Positions 35,214 to 46,703 of a DNA stretch of 64,000 bases are shown here, piece after piece. Every line of letters starts with the position of its first letter. The first letter of the stretch is position 1. The DNA lies in contig KQ964266.1 in NCBI GenBank assembly GCA_001566295.1, forward strand, positions 248,001 to 312,000, written 5' to 3'. Position numbers and translations under genes: made by a program. Source of the stretch: Microdochium bolleyi. Its lineage: Eukaryota; Ascomycota; Sordariomycetes; Xylariales; Microdochiaceae. A model generated the notes under the pieces. That model saw only the letters and a program-made list of their open reading frames with translations, was not told the origin of the DNA and searched no databases.

Positions 35214-36893
35214 ATGATGCCATACAACACGGCCCGTGCCGACGACGACGAGATCCATGCCTTCGTTTCGCCATGGACAGAGCTTAATGCTGGCCTATGG
35301 TCGCTCTTCGCCGCCGCCACCCTGTTTCTCGCCGTCCGTTTATGGATCAAGATCTCTCGGAGATTTGGTCTCTGGTATGACGACTATATCCTCGTCGTTT
35401 CATGGGTAAGCAAATCGTAATGACTACTGAATGTCTTGGGACCGTGCTGACGACTGCCGCCTGGTTTGAACAGATTGTTCTGGTCGTCACCAACAGTCTG
35501 ATCGTGCACCAATTCGCCACGGGGTATATCCTCGACAATTCGGCACAGAAATGGGACGACAGAATGCACATCCTGATCAATATATCCTCGTGCGGGACCT
35601 TGATCGGACAGTCCCTGACCAAGACGGCCTTTGCCGTGACGCTACTCCGGCTGAGCAAGAAATGGCAGAAGCATCTGCTGTGGTTCTGTATCATCACCAT
35701 GAACTCGTACATGGCAGCCAAGGTGATTCTGCAGTGGGCCAAAACCTGCGGCTCAAAGAGCACCGACGTCTACTACAGATACAACCTCTGCCTCGACAGA
35801 ACCTTCCGCGACGATTTCAAAGAAGGTGGAAACAGTGAGTCTCTACGCCTTCCTCCTGTACAAAAAAAGACCATGACTAAGTTAAGCTCAGTCTACAACA
35901 TCATAATGGATTTCGTGTTCGCTATGTTCCCATGGTGGCTCACTCGCACAGTCGACATGCGCCGTTTCGAAAAGGCCGGCCTCTGCGCCGTGATGAGCCT
36001 AGGGATGCTGTAAGTTCCGGTCACGCAATGTGGAGGCGCTACTCAGTGTACTAAACGACCATTATGCAGGGTCGCCATCGTATCTGCCATCAGAGTCTCC
36101 TGGAAAGACGACGGCAATGACCGCGACGCTTATTACATCTGTAAGCCTCCACCCACGTTTCATTCTTAGAATACCTGGCTCTTACTGACTTGTCTCCCGA
36201 CCATCAGACCGCAATGGAATATCCCAAATATGGTGAGTCAAGACATGAGCCTCCTCACGAGTTGTCTGATTCCCCAGATTCTTGATGCCAATATGCTGAC
36301 TCAGTCACAGGTACTCCTCCGAAGTCACCGGCACAATCATTGTCCAGTGTATTCCCATTCTCCGCCCAGTCCTGCGCGACGTACACACCACGTTCACGAA
36401 CAAAAAATCGAAATCAAGCTCGACCGGCACCCGGCGCAGCACAGCAACTGTCCCGAGCAGATGGAGCGGCGGCGGCAAGCGCGGTTCAGGCGGCAACACG
36501 TTTGAAATGCAGGATGATGTGCGCAAAAAGGATGTCGAGGACGTCACCTTGACAGAGATCGAAGAGGAACGAGATGAAGAGACTCGGCAAGAGCAACAGG
36601 AAGAGAACGAGCTGTGGATGGTCACGGCACAGAGCACTGCGTCACCGCTGCGATCGCCAGACCCCTCAAGGATCGACCTCGAGCACGCCTTCAGCACCAC
36701 ACACCACGCCAACGTCTCGGTGTCATCCATGGAGGACTGGCCGCTGCCCAAGGTCCCACTTGATCAGCGGACGTCTTTGGAGACCTCTGAGTCGGACTTC
36801 TCGCTCGTCGAGGTCATTGACTGGGACACAGAGGCAAATGATCTGGGTGTAAGGAAGTCGTTGTCGCCCGTGCCAAGGGAAAGGGTGCCATAG
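35214..36893 (+). CDS. PTH11-like seven-transmembrane protein (rhodopsin-like domain)
   Basis: Six exons: 35214-35405, 35474-35834, 35892-36009, 36070-36140, 36208-36232 and 36311-36893, totalling 449 aa. The fifth exon is only 25 bases. All introns are GT-AG with recognisable branch sites. The first 290 residues hold about seven hydrophobic helices. Family marks include RFGLWYDDYILVVSW after helix 2, the cytosolic IGQSLTKTAFAVTLLRL segment, and IIMDFVFAMFPWWL in helix 5. A long hydrophilic cytoplasmic tail (about 160 residues, rich in Ser/Thr and Glu) follows. No extracellular CFEM cysteine domain is present. Such proteins are surface-sensing receptor candidates in filamentous ascomycetes; ligand and pathway are unknown. 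It ends convergently with SSN8. Confidence 0.88.
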
Positions 36894-37693
36894 AGGGAGA
36901 GAGACATAGTGCAAGATGCTAGAGAGAAACAGAAAATGGCAAACAAAACAAAACAAAATTGTTCGGACGTTGGTATTGTTTCTTCATGATGTATCATGTG
37001 CCAGGTGACAATGCTCTATATCACTCAGTCTCTGCTGGGAACGGCGTCGAGCCCTATTTGACAAGGTGCAGCCTGTCCACTCTCATTCAGGGGCGGCCTA
37101 GAGTGACCCTGCTCAAGCCTCAAACTTATTTGTGCTCCAAATCAACGCAGCGTATGCTCGGCCGCCTTCCCCGTGAAGGCCTCTTTGTCGGGAGCCCCCG
37201 AATCGTTGGCTCAGAAGACAATGTTCTTTGGTCATTAAGCAGTTCAGCTCTAGATGTCGCCATCCGTGCCGGAGAAAGTAGGTTTGCCAGCAGCTAGAGG
37301 CTGACTCTCCTGTACTCGCGTACATTCCTTCCGGGGAATTCTTCGATGACCGGATCTTGATCCCGGCATTTTGTCGTCTCACAACTGACCATGCTATGAG
37401 ATAAACTTTCGGACTGATTTGATAAATAACCACTGCAATTCCGTCGCGCTTTATCATCGCAGGTCGGTCTGCGCTTTGATGTTGAGCCCCGTCAGCCTAG
37501 CCGCGCAGTGATCTGATGTATTTGTATTCGAGCAGAGCGCGGGGCTGTGTGATGGTTCACGGTCTTCCTAGGATGACCAGAGGCCTATCATCCAATGTCT
37601 CAGATTTACTTTTTGCTGTGGTCCCGACTGGCTCGAATGTAACGCCTTGAACAAGAACTGTTACGGTGGTTTCAAGCTAATCGGCCCCAGTCC
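36894..37693. other. Convergent 3' region between PTH11-like gene and SSN8
   Basis: 800 bases with no gene recognised. An AAAC-repeat run lies near 36.94 kb, just after the PTH11-like stop. Confidence 0.5.
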
Positions 37694-38816
37694 TTATGGC
37701 CTGTCTAGCGCCCGTGCCTTGATGAATCGATTGATTTGCTCCCGCGTCATCTTGTCATTGTACTGCTCGTGGCACTCGTAGAAGGAAATGAGCTCCTGGG
37801 TGCAGTCGACCATGCCCTCAATGTCGACATTGCTTTCCGCGAGGAATGCGGCGAACCGCTGCACCTTGCCGACGCGTTCCCCTTGCTGCTTCTCTTTATC
37901 CGTGGCTGCGCCAGGGACCCCTGCGCCGGGTGTCGTCTGCCCGCTCGCAATACCGCTGCCCATCCCGAATTGCTGCTGCTGTTTCTGCTGAGCCTGTGCC
38001 AAGACCGAGGCTGCCTGTGTCATGCCAGCGGCCGCCTGGTTCGATGCCACCGAGTTTGGTCGCAGGACCAGCGAGAGCAGGATGGCGGTCAGGGCAACTA
38101 TGTGCGGCGGGTAATGGAGGGGCAGGTCGGTCATGTAGTGGTCGTTGATGACGGATAGGGACAGGCTGATTTCTTCTTGGCTGAGCGCGAATTCGGTCTG
38201 GAGCTGCGTAAGGGTTCGGTACGGCTGGTGGACGATGAGGTGCGAGCTCATCTCCGAGATGAGGAAGAACTCGCACTCGCCGAGCCGGGACGTGTCGACG
38301 GTGAGAAGATCTGAGAGAGCCAAGAAGTGTCAGATACTGGTGTGTTTAGCGGTGGGTATTGGATCTTGCCATACGCACCGGAGTACATGGTCCTAGCCTC
38401 TTGTACCACGATCCGAATATGCTGAGGACACTCTTCCATCTTGCAGGCAAGGTATAGAGCTGTCGTGAGGACGAGGTATGGGTTCGTGCGGCGGATTTCA
38501 ACCTTTGTGTAGAATCGCTTGATGTAGAGCTGGGCCGTCGCGACAGCCTGCTGCCTGCAGCTCAGTCTTTTCGCGAGACGATGGAGCTCTGGCAAGAGAC
38601 AAGAAGAAGTGTCAGCAGCGAATAGTACAGGTTGGTCGAGCGTTACGGCGACGCACGCTGGTTGAAGTAGATGCTGAGATGCCGCCATTGGGGCAAAGGG
38701 AACATCTGGACAAGGCTCTGCTCCTCCTCCTCAAGGTTCTCCCGCAGCTGGGCCAGCTCATCTTTGGTGAACTGCCAGTATCGCCTCTGCGTCGACTCCC
38801 AATAGTTGGCGGCCAT
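37694..38816 (-). CDS. SSN8: Cyclin C, Mediator kinase-module subunit
   Basis: Three exons on the minus strand: 38816-38657, 38588-38379 and 38310-37694, giving 328 aa. Both introns are 68 bases. The N-terminus [14 protein letters not shown] and the cyclin box ([20 protein letters not shown], then [11 protein letters not shown]) are diagnostic of cyclin C/Ssn8. A second cyclin fold follows ([21 protein letters not shown]). A Gln-rich insert (QAQQKQQQQ) lies between helices of the second fold, as in other filamentous fungi. Ssn8 pairs with Cdk8 (Ssn3) in the Mediator kinase module and represses or activates subsets of RNA polymerase II genes (family knowledge). It is transcribed divergently from the SCaMC carrier gene. 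Confidence 0.94.
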
Positions 38817-39910
38817 GATGATGCAGCGGCGTGCTTGCGAAGAGATGGTCAGAGCTGGAGGACGTGCTCTACAGGATGTTTGCGCCTCAAGGCATAGTGG
38901 CGGAGGAGAAAAAGAGAGGGGACCGGCGAGAAGATCACGGCATGTGGTTGCAGGTGACGGCAGCTTGTAGCAAGGCGCGTCCAGATCTGAAGGGCCTCGG
39001 AGGAAGCTGCGCCCGGTGACGGAGTTGAGGATGTCCAGGGTCCTACTGCCGGCGGGATCACCTGCCCGCCGCGGGAAGGAGGGGAGTGGAAGCAGACAGT
39101 GCTGCTTGCAGAGATAGGACTGTAAGGACAGCGCAATTGCGCGCCGGGACCACAGTGTCGCAACCGGGGGGCCGTGGGGAGGAGGGAGCTATAGGTACCC
39201 CTGATTCGCTCCTCCTGCTTGTGTACCTAAGGTAGCTTGCTTGTGTAGCTGGACAACTGTCTCGGCCAACAACAGCACGAGCACTGCAACAAGACGGCGG
39301 GACAGCCAATCTGGACCGAGGGATACGCAGCGTAGACGCAGCCGTCGGGGACCGCTCTGAGTGGCCAGGAGGAGAAGCTCGAGACTGGCAGCTTGCGAGC
39401 AGCTCAGGGTGTGGGTGGGGACTCTGGCTATGACGGAGCTGCAGGTGCCAGCACAGCTCGGCAGGGCTTGCAAGCTGGAGCGGGCAACCTCGCGTCAATC
39501 TGCACGAGATATCGCTTCCCCAGGCCCGGCTGCTGCCCTCCCCTCGATCCCCGGCCGACGTCACTCCTCTGTTGCGTGCCTGCGTCCGACGATACTCTCT
39601 GCCCATTGTCCTCCCGCCGCCGACTGCGACTGCGACTTCCCCTGCCTCTGCCTGCTCGCCTGCCTGGCCATTGTCCCTGGTGGCCATTGTTGGTGCTGCT
39701 CGCCGGCAAGCTGCACACGGTCAGCCACGGCGACCTCGAGACCCTCCCGACTGCCAGCTTCTCCCGAGCGACCACCGCCTTGCCCACCTCCGCCCATGCG
39801 TCAACCTCGCATATGCGCAATGCCGACCTTGTAACCCGCAAGCAACCGCTGCCTCTCTGCGTGTTCTTGCCCCTGCCGACACTCCGCAATGCCCCATTGA
39901 CTCGGCAGCC
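38817..39910. promoter_or_regulatory. Divergent promoter between SSN8 and the Ca2+-regulated carrier
   Basis: 1.1 kb between two divergent starts. Long open frames run through the right half on both strands without domains. The frame in phase with the carrier start has no ATG before 39911, which supports that start. The right half is strongly CT-rich, consistent with a leader. Confidence 0.55.
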
Positions 39911-42442
39911 ATGAAGGTCCCCGACGTCGTCACACAGGCCAAGCTCAACATGGCCGAGTCCCAGAACCAGCGCGACGCCCGGGTAGAGGCCCTCTGGCGC
40001 AGGCTCGACTACCAGAACAAGGGCGAGCTCGACTGGCAGGCTCTGCAGAAGGGGCTCAAGAAAATCGACCATCGTGAGTCATTCCGCGATTGCCAAGGCC
40101 GCGCTGACCAACGTCTCCCTGTGGCGGTTTACTGACTCCCCGGGTGCCCGCTAGCTATGAAAAATGCAGATGATATGCTCAAGGCCATCATCAAGGTCGT
40201 CGACAAGAACGGAGACGACAAGATCCAGTACGAAGGTGAGTATCCTTTCCGGCATGCGCCTATAAATGCTTCCATGGCACGGCACACTGACATGTCTTTG
40301 CAGAATTCCGCACCTTCGTCGAGGCCACAGAGCGTCAGCTCTATTTCCTCTTCAAAGCCATAGATCACGACCAAGATGGAAGGCTCGATCACAGCGAGCT
40401 CCAGACTGCCTTCAAGCGGGCTGGAATAGCCATTCCTTCGCGCAGGCTCGCGGAATTCTTTGATGATGTCGACCACAATCGGGATGGATTCATCACCTTT
40501 GAAGAGTGGCGGTAAGTTCCGCAATGCATCTCGGGTATCAAAGGGCGCCGTGGACCGAGCTCGCGGCTGCCGGGGCACTATGGCTGATCATTTCGCCTTC
40601 TGCCCCGGCCGCTCGCCGAGCTTCATCCATGGCTCACCATCGCACAGTCATTACTGTAGTGGTTCAAGCCTCCGTCACCCCACAATACGCACGTGCAGAC
40701 GACTGACTTGGACTTGGCGAACAGTGACTTCTTGTTGTTCATGCCGAATGCTGATCCCACGACAACTCTGCGCAACGTCTTCACGTTCTACTCGGACATT
40801 CTCACCTTGAATTCTGAAGGCGACTCGGTGGTTACTGGAGAGACGTTACAAGGCCTAGGTACGAACGTAGCCTCTTTACTACAGACTTTCCTTGGTTCAC
40901 TTGTCAGGCTGGCCTCCCCTCATGCCCAGTCGGCCTCTACGCATGATCCGACCACAACCATGACTACTCCTGTCACTTCTGCCGAAGATTCTGCCGGGCA
41001 GCACCAGATAAAGCTCGACAAGTCGTCGTCATCACCAGGTCGTGCCGCCATGGCGATCGCCTCCCAACAACATAGCGCCGTCAGCTCGATCAATGGCCCT
41101 CTTACTTCGACGACAGCCATGGCTTCCAGCGGAGCCGTGCAAGATCAACAACCTCCCGACAGCCAGCCCGACTCACAGTCCGCTCAGCTCGAGCCCAATG
41201 AACGTGATGACCCCAATAAGGGCAAGAAGAAGAAGCTGATAAAGTTCCTCCCCGAACCAGGCTACTTCGTCGCCGGAGCCATCGCGGGAGGCATTTCGCG
41301 AACTGCGACGGCCCCTCTGGACCGCCTGAAGGTCTATCTGCTCGTGAAAACCAACGAAAGTCCTGCCGCGCAGGTTGCTCTCGATGCGGCTAAGAAGGGG
41401 CAGCCAGTCAAGGCTGTAAAGCGAGCAGGCGGACCTTTTCTCAGGGCTGTCGTAGACCTGTACAAGTCTGGCGGAGTTAGAGGCTTCTTTGCTGGTATGT
41501 GTGCTTCGTATGCTGCCGACATAATGGCCACCTGTACTGACGACTTCGGCTAGGCAACGGCTTAAACGTGATCAAGATCATGCCGGAGACAGCCATCAGA
41601 GTGAGTCTTGGCGACAGATCCAGGGCAGGAGTGATCACAGTCTGACAAAGTATCTTTAGTTCGGCGCATACGAGGCTGCGAAGAAGACCATGGCCCGCTT
41701 TGAGGGACATGACGACCCGACGCGCATCTCGTCGTACTCCAAATTCATGTCTGGCGGCCTTGCCGGCATGGTCTCACAGTATGTGCTGCTAGTGCTTGTC
41801 ATTGGAGGTTCAGCAGTCACTAACCTTATATAGATTTTGTGTCTACCCCTTGGACACTCTCAAGTTCAGGTAAGCTCCAGCAAATGCTTGATCTACATCC
41901 CAACGCCCTGGCTGACACGAAATAGACTTCAATCGGAGTATGTCGAAGGCGGCGCTCGCGGCAACGCGCTCCTGATGCAGACTGCACGGAAGATGATGGC
42001 CGAAGGCGGTGGTAAAGCAGCGTATCGCGGCGTGACCATGGGCTTGATCGGCATGTTCCCCTACTCAGCGATCGACATGGGCACGTTTGAGCTGCTCAAG
42101 ACCACATACATGAAGTACAAAGCGAAGCAGCTTGGCTGCCACGAAGAAGATGCGCGACCTAGCACGTTCGCCACTGGCATTATGGGCGCCTCGTCGGGGG
42201 CTTTCGGCGCGACAGTGGTCTATCCACTTAATGTTCTTCGGACACGGCTGCAAAGCCAAGGCACAACCATGCATCCTGCCCGCTACACGGGCATCTGGGA
42301 TGTCGCCCAGAAGACGTACCGTAATGAGGGCGTCCGCGGCATGTACAAGGGCCTCGCACCGAACCTTCTCAAAGTTGCCCCTGCGCTTAGTATTACGTGG
42401 ATGGTCTACGAGAAGGCAAAATACCTGCTGGACCTCAAATAG
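39911..42442 (+). CDS. SAL1: Ca2+-regulated mitochondrial carrier (SCaMC/Sal1 type)
   Basis: Eight exons: 39911-40073, 40155-40235, 40304-40511, 40725-41494, 41554-41600, 41660-41778, 41834-41869 and 41926-42442, giving 646 aa. The N-terminus carries EF-hands: one degenerate (about 30-42) and three canonical loops, DKNGDDKIQYEE (71-82), DHDQDGRLDHSE (102-113) and DHNRDGFITFEE (138-149). After a linker of about 170 residues come three carrier repeats with signatures PLDRLKVYL, PLDTLKFRLQ and PLNVLRTRLQ. This is the ATP-Mg/phosphate carrier of the inner mitochondrial membrane, activated by Ca2+ on the intermembrane side. The Ser/Thr/Gln-rich insert at about 205-315 is longer than usual. An in-frame ATG at 39950 is an alternative start. 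It ends convergently with the SUMO protease. Confidence 0.93.
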
Positions 42443-42966
42443 AGTGTTCTTCTCGGGGGCATCACGGCACGATGCAGTGCTTTGACACATACAACAGAGG
42501 CGATCAGCCTTGTACATACCAAGACTCGCCGACCGTGAGTTTCGACGCACGGAAGGCACACGCATAGAAGGATATAGATTTGCGGTTGCTTGGACAACAG
42601 CGAAGACTTGGGACTTCTATCACCAGCAAGCATTTACATGGCGTTTCGATTCGGGAAGCGTGCAGTCTCACGAAGAACAACGATGCCCGGCACAAAATGA
42701 TTTCTCGCACAATTGAAAAATCGGTCTACATTCCAGCCAGCCCTCAGCATACGGCAAGAAACGACATCTCGATTGTCTACTTTGTCAAACATGTATACCA
42801 AGAAAAGATAGGGGGACGGAATCGATATGCGATCCATCATCAAATGGATCTTCTCGAACAAGGCGGCGGAAAGAAAATCCGAACGGTCTCAATTACACAA
42901 AGCGTCAACCACCAGTGTTGACCGAATTTGGGCAGAGGTGTTCTACAAAAAAAACAAATGAAGATG

Positions 42967-43001
<35 letters not shown>

Positions 43002-44062
43002 GAAAGATACCCCAGCGACCTCTCTCCTCGTGTCCATTGGTGCAGATTAGTAGAGGACCATGGCAAAGGGCGTAGAGGGTCTACCTTGCAGCAAACGAAT
43101 GAACGCTCTTTCCCACAAGCAACTGATAATGACGTATGACTGCGCTGATGGTGTTCCTGTGGTGTCGCTGATGCTCAAGCCCATGGCCATGCTGCGTAGA
43201 TGGTGGCACATGCAGGCTGGCCTCGGTGGTGACTACCTGCCACGCAAGCTTGCTCCATCCCTTGCTCTAGCAGAATGCCACTAATCTCATCGTCTCCTAG
43301 CTTTGCTTCCTGCCGACGCTGCATCGCTATCGCCGGCTCGCTAGAGACTCGCTGTCTGTAAAGGACAGTACGCACGCACAGTACCGTTGCTGTGGTGTCA
43401 CAGCAGTCCAGCGATGCTACACGAGACGGGTGTCAACGTCTGATGTCCAGGAGTACGCCCGCACTGCCACTTACTCTCGCAGAATATTTCTACAATCACG
43501 TTATACCAGGAGAGACAGTCGTGAGTGAACAAGAGTTTGATTTCGAATCTCGTCGTCTTCATCGCGAGCTATGCATCTTCTATCCTGTCATTTCATGGTT
43601 CGAGCCTGCCTGTGCCGCACACTCTTTGATAGCTTTCAATATTCTGGAAGACAAGATTTCGACCTTAGATGCCAAACCTCTGAACCAAATGCGGTGGGTA
43701 TTTCCCTCTTCTTCCCTCAATTGCGCCCAGACGCCGGAACAATGACTGCGCATTTATTGCGCTGTTCTCGAGATAACGAGTGAACAGTAGATCCTAAAAC
43801 GCCGAAGAGAAACCCAAACGGACGAGACAAGTAAACTGGACCAACAAATAGACCATACAAGAAAATGGAGAAAGAAAGAAAAAAGCTGCGTGAACAAGTC
43901 GTCGCAGTCCGAAGTGTGACTGCGCCACTGCAACTCAATCGCACACGTTGAAAGACACCTGTTCCATTCCCGACAGGTTCGTCCGTGCGCGCACAAGTTT
44001 CTGTGCTCAGTTTCCTGGCTCTTTCCTCGTGGTGACTCTGGATCGGGTAGGTTCATGATCAT
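42443..44062. other. Convergent 3' region with a poly-A homopolymer
   Basis: 1.6 kb with no gene recognised. It contains a 31-base A run (42967-42997). ORFs here are short and in conflicting frames. Confidence 0.5.
42967..42997 (+). repeat. 31-base poly(A) homopolymer
   Basis: Uninterrupted A run beginning 524 bases after the SAL1-type stop. It could be a slippage-prone homopolymer, a retroposed poly-A tail remnant or an assembly-sensitive site. No flanking coding remnant or target-site duplication is seen. Confidence 0.95.
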
Positions 44063-46625
44063 TCAGAAGTCCGCCAACGAGAACTCACCTTTGAAACCTC
44101 CATTCATAATCGCAGCGGCAATGCGCTTCCTCTGTAGAGGCATGTCTCTCGCGTCGTAACAGTTGGGATCGATGCCCAGAGCGAGACAAATGCCGTTGGT
44201 TATGGCGAATATGCCGCAGTCATAGGAGTTTGTCTGCTGCGGGACCGTGTGGGTGACAACCTTCCATTCCGCCTCGTTGTATGCATCGCCGATGATGGCC
44301 TTGATGAACTTCTTTCCAACGGCGATGTGGTCCTTTCCGGCAGCGTGGAAAGAGTCGACGTATGCGATCGTCCGGGCAGACGGGCGAATGACGAGAATTG
44401 TCCAATGGACATTGCGGTTGATCGGGATCAAGATCGTGTCGGTGTCGTCGAAGTTCGCAGCTGTCATGCCCCACCGCTTCAAGCCACGAGCAGGATACTT
44501 GACACCCCCATCGCGGAAGCGGTTGTAGAACAGCGAGGTCACGGCGACGCACTTGGGGGCCTGGCTGCTGTCTGTGGTGCGAGCCCTGGCGTTGATGTCC
44601 TGGGCCGCCAGGACAAGCGCAGCCTGGATGACGTTGTCGTTCAGCCACACCTCGGGGGGCACAAGCTGCCGGAAATCGTGGCTTGACACTGTGGTGCCCT
44701 CGGGCTGCGGGATCTCGAAGGACGACTTGGAGTTGACCGAGGCCTCTGCCTTTCTCTGCCACTCGGGACTCATGTCGGGGATGACGTCGATCTTGGGCAT
44801 GCGGAGTTTGCGAAGCTCTCCGCGACGTGTCTCGAGCTCGCGCCTGCGCTGCTTTTGGCGCTCGGCTTCTGCAGCTTGGTCACGTGCGGACTTCTCCTCC
44901 GCGAGTCTCTTGAGCACGTGCTCGGGCGGGACGAGATTGTACTGCGATGGATCAAGGATGCCTCTTTCGTCATCATGCTCCAGATACTCTTGGATGGTCT
45001 TGAACAGCGGCGGCGGCATTGGGCCGTCCATATCTCCTGTCAGAGACAGGCCATTGATCCGGTCTGACAAGCCATCATTGTTAGATTGAGAAGTTGGCTC
45101 AGGGCTGTGCTCACGCTGGCGGTCGTTGCGAGGTGAGCCCAAGTAGGGATGATGCCGGTGGTTGCCATGTTTGGCGGCGCGCTGAGCAGCCTTGATGCCA
45201 GAGCCGGGGAGTGGAGCAGCCCAGGTATGTTGAGTCGATCTGTGGCCGAGGGCATCTGATTCATCCGAGGAGCTTGAGGAAGAAGGCGTGCTTGAGCGAC
45301 GATGACGACCGAAATTTTGTGTGATCCAGCCAAACCCTTTGCGGAGGCTACCGACGATTCGGCTTGAAGCGTAGGGCTCGGCAGCTGGCTGAGTGGCGGT
45401 GGAAAGGTTGCCCAAGTCAACAGAGGGCTTTACAGGGGAGGACGCCTCAGGCCAGGCGCCGGGGGTGCGGGCGACGAGCTGGACAGTCTCATCTCTGATG
45501 ACGACAGGGATCACCGCCAGTGCTGGCGGCGGCGATGTCGACATAGGTGCTGGCGACGGCACTGGCGCCGGTGCTGATGGCCGGGAAGTGTTGCCAGCTT
45601 TGACGGTGGTTGTATTGGGCAGGATGAACTCGTCTCTGACCTTGCGAGCCGGGCGCAGATGCTTGGGAGGTAGAGCAGCAGCCATCTTGTCGACCTTATT
45701 GCTGAGCCGCCTGCGGGTGGTTTGGTCACGCTTGATCCGAGCCACGCGTGCGTTCTCTTCCCTCTTCTCCTGCCGGCGTTGCGCAAGCCACCCAGCGATA
45801 AGCTGCTGATCGGGGGACAGATGTGAAAACTTGTTGCGCTTCTGCTTCTCTTTGTAGAGCTTCGCCTTGGCGTCACGCTGCTCTTTCCAATCGTGAGGGA
45901 GTGTAGCAGACAAGTAAGGAATATGCTTGCCCTGGAGGGGGCGCTTCTTGGTGGCTGCAACAAAGTTCGAGATCGCAGCCTGAGCTTTAGCCGTGAGGAC
46001 GATGCCGACAGCCCCAGCCTTGCTCTCCAGGGAGGACTCGGAATTGCCAACCGGGGTAGGGTCTTCGGCGGCGGTGTCCCCTCTCGGAGAGGTACTGGGC
46101 TTGGAAGCGGAGTCTTGCGACTCGGCTGAGGTGAGGGCGGAGGCGTCGCTGATACCGGCGCACTCGGCGAGGATGGCTCTGAAGGAGGGAGATTCGGCCG
46201 CGTAGCGGGCGAGGAGGCGGGCTGAACCCGACTTGGCGATACGCCTCTCTAGGCCTTCACGCTGGCCTGGGCTATCAAGTGTGATCTTCGAGCCAGGGGG
46301 CTTCGAAGTTTTGTTGATGCGGAAAGGCGTCAACTGTGTCGGCGCCTGGGCGTTGGAGCAGATCCTGCGTGTGGTATTGTTCGGGAGGTTCCCGATCCCG
46401 CTGCCGGGGGAGAGACGTGTCTTCAGGCCGGTCGATTGGCTGAGCAAGAAGTTGATGGCAACTGAGTCGTCAAACCTGGCCACAAATGGTGCGCCAGTGA
46501 CCCAGGTGTCTTGCTGCACGAATGTGAGCCTGTTGAACAGATGCTGATCGACAATGTTGTCTCGTGGACAGTTTGACGGGTGACCCGTCAGGATATACCC
46601 CCACGAAGTCGGTGTGACCCCTGCT
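44063..46625 (-). CDS. Ulp1-type SUMO protease (C48 peptidase), main exon
   Basis: Minus-strand exon of 854 codons beginning after an intron (46703-46626: GTGAGT donor, CTAAC branch, CTACAG acceptor). A conserved-looking opening (TPTSWGYILTGHPSN) is followed by long disordered and basic regions, one coiled-coil-like KLYKEKQKRNKF stretch and the catalytic domain in the last 200 residues. The C48 landmarks are visible: LNDNVIQAAL, His in NRNVHWTILVI, Asp in IAYVDSFH, and Gln with catalytic Cys in VPQQTNSYDCGIF. This type of enzyme processes SUMO and removes it from targets. There is no ATG until about codon 320, so the gene must begin upstream. The best candidate 5' exon is the ORF at 46724-47965, which is frame-compatible but separated by one TAG (see that entry). 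Confidence 0.85.
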
Positions 46626-46703
46626 CTGTAGGCCAAACGTTAGAAGCAATCCAGAAATGGGCCGCAGAAGCAGACGCTGGAGACAAGATTCAAGAAGACT
46701 CAC

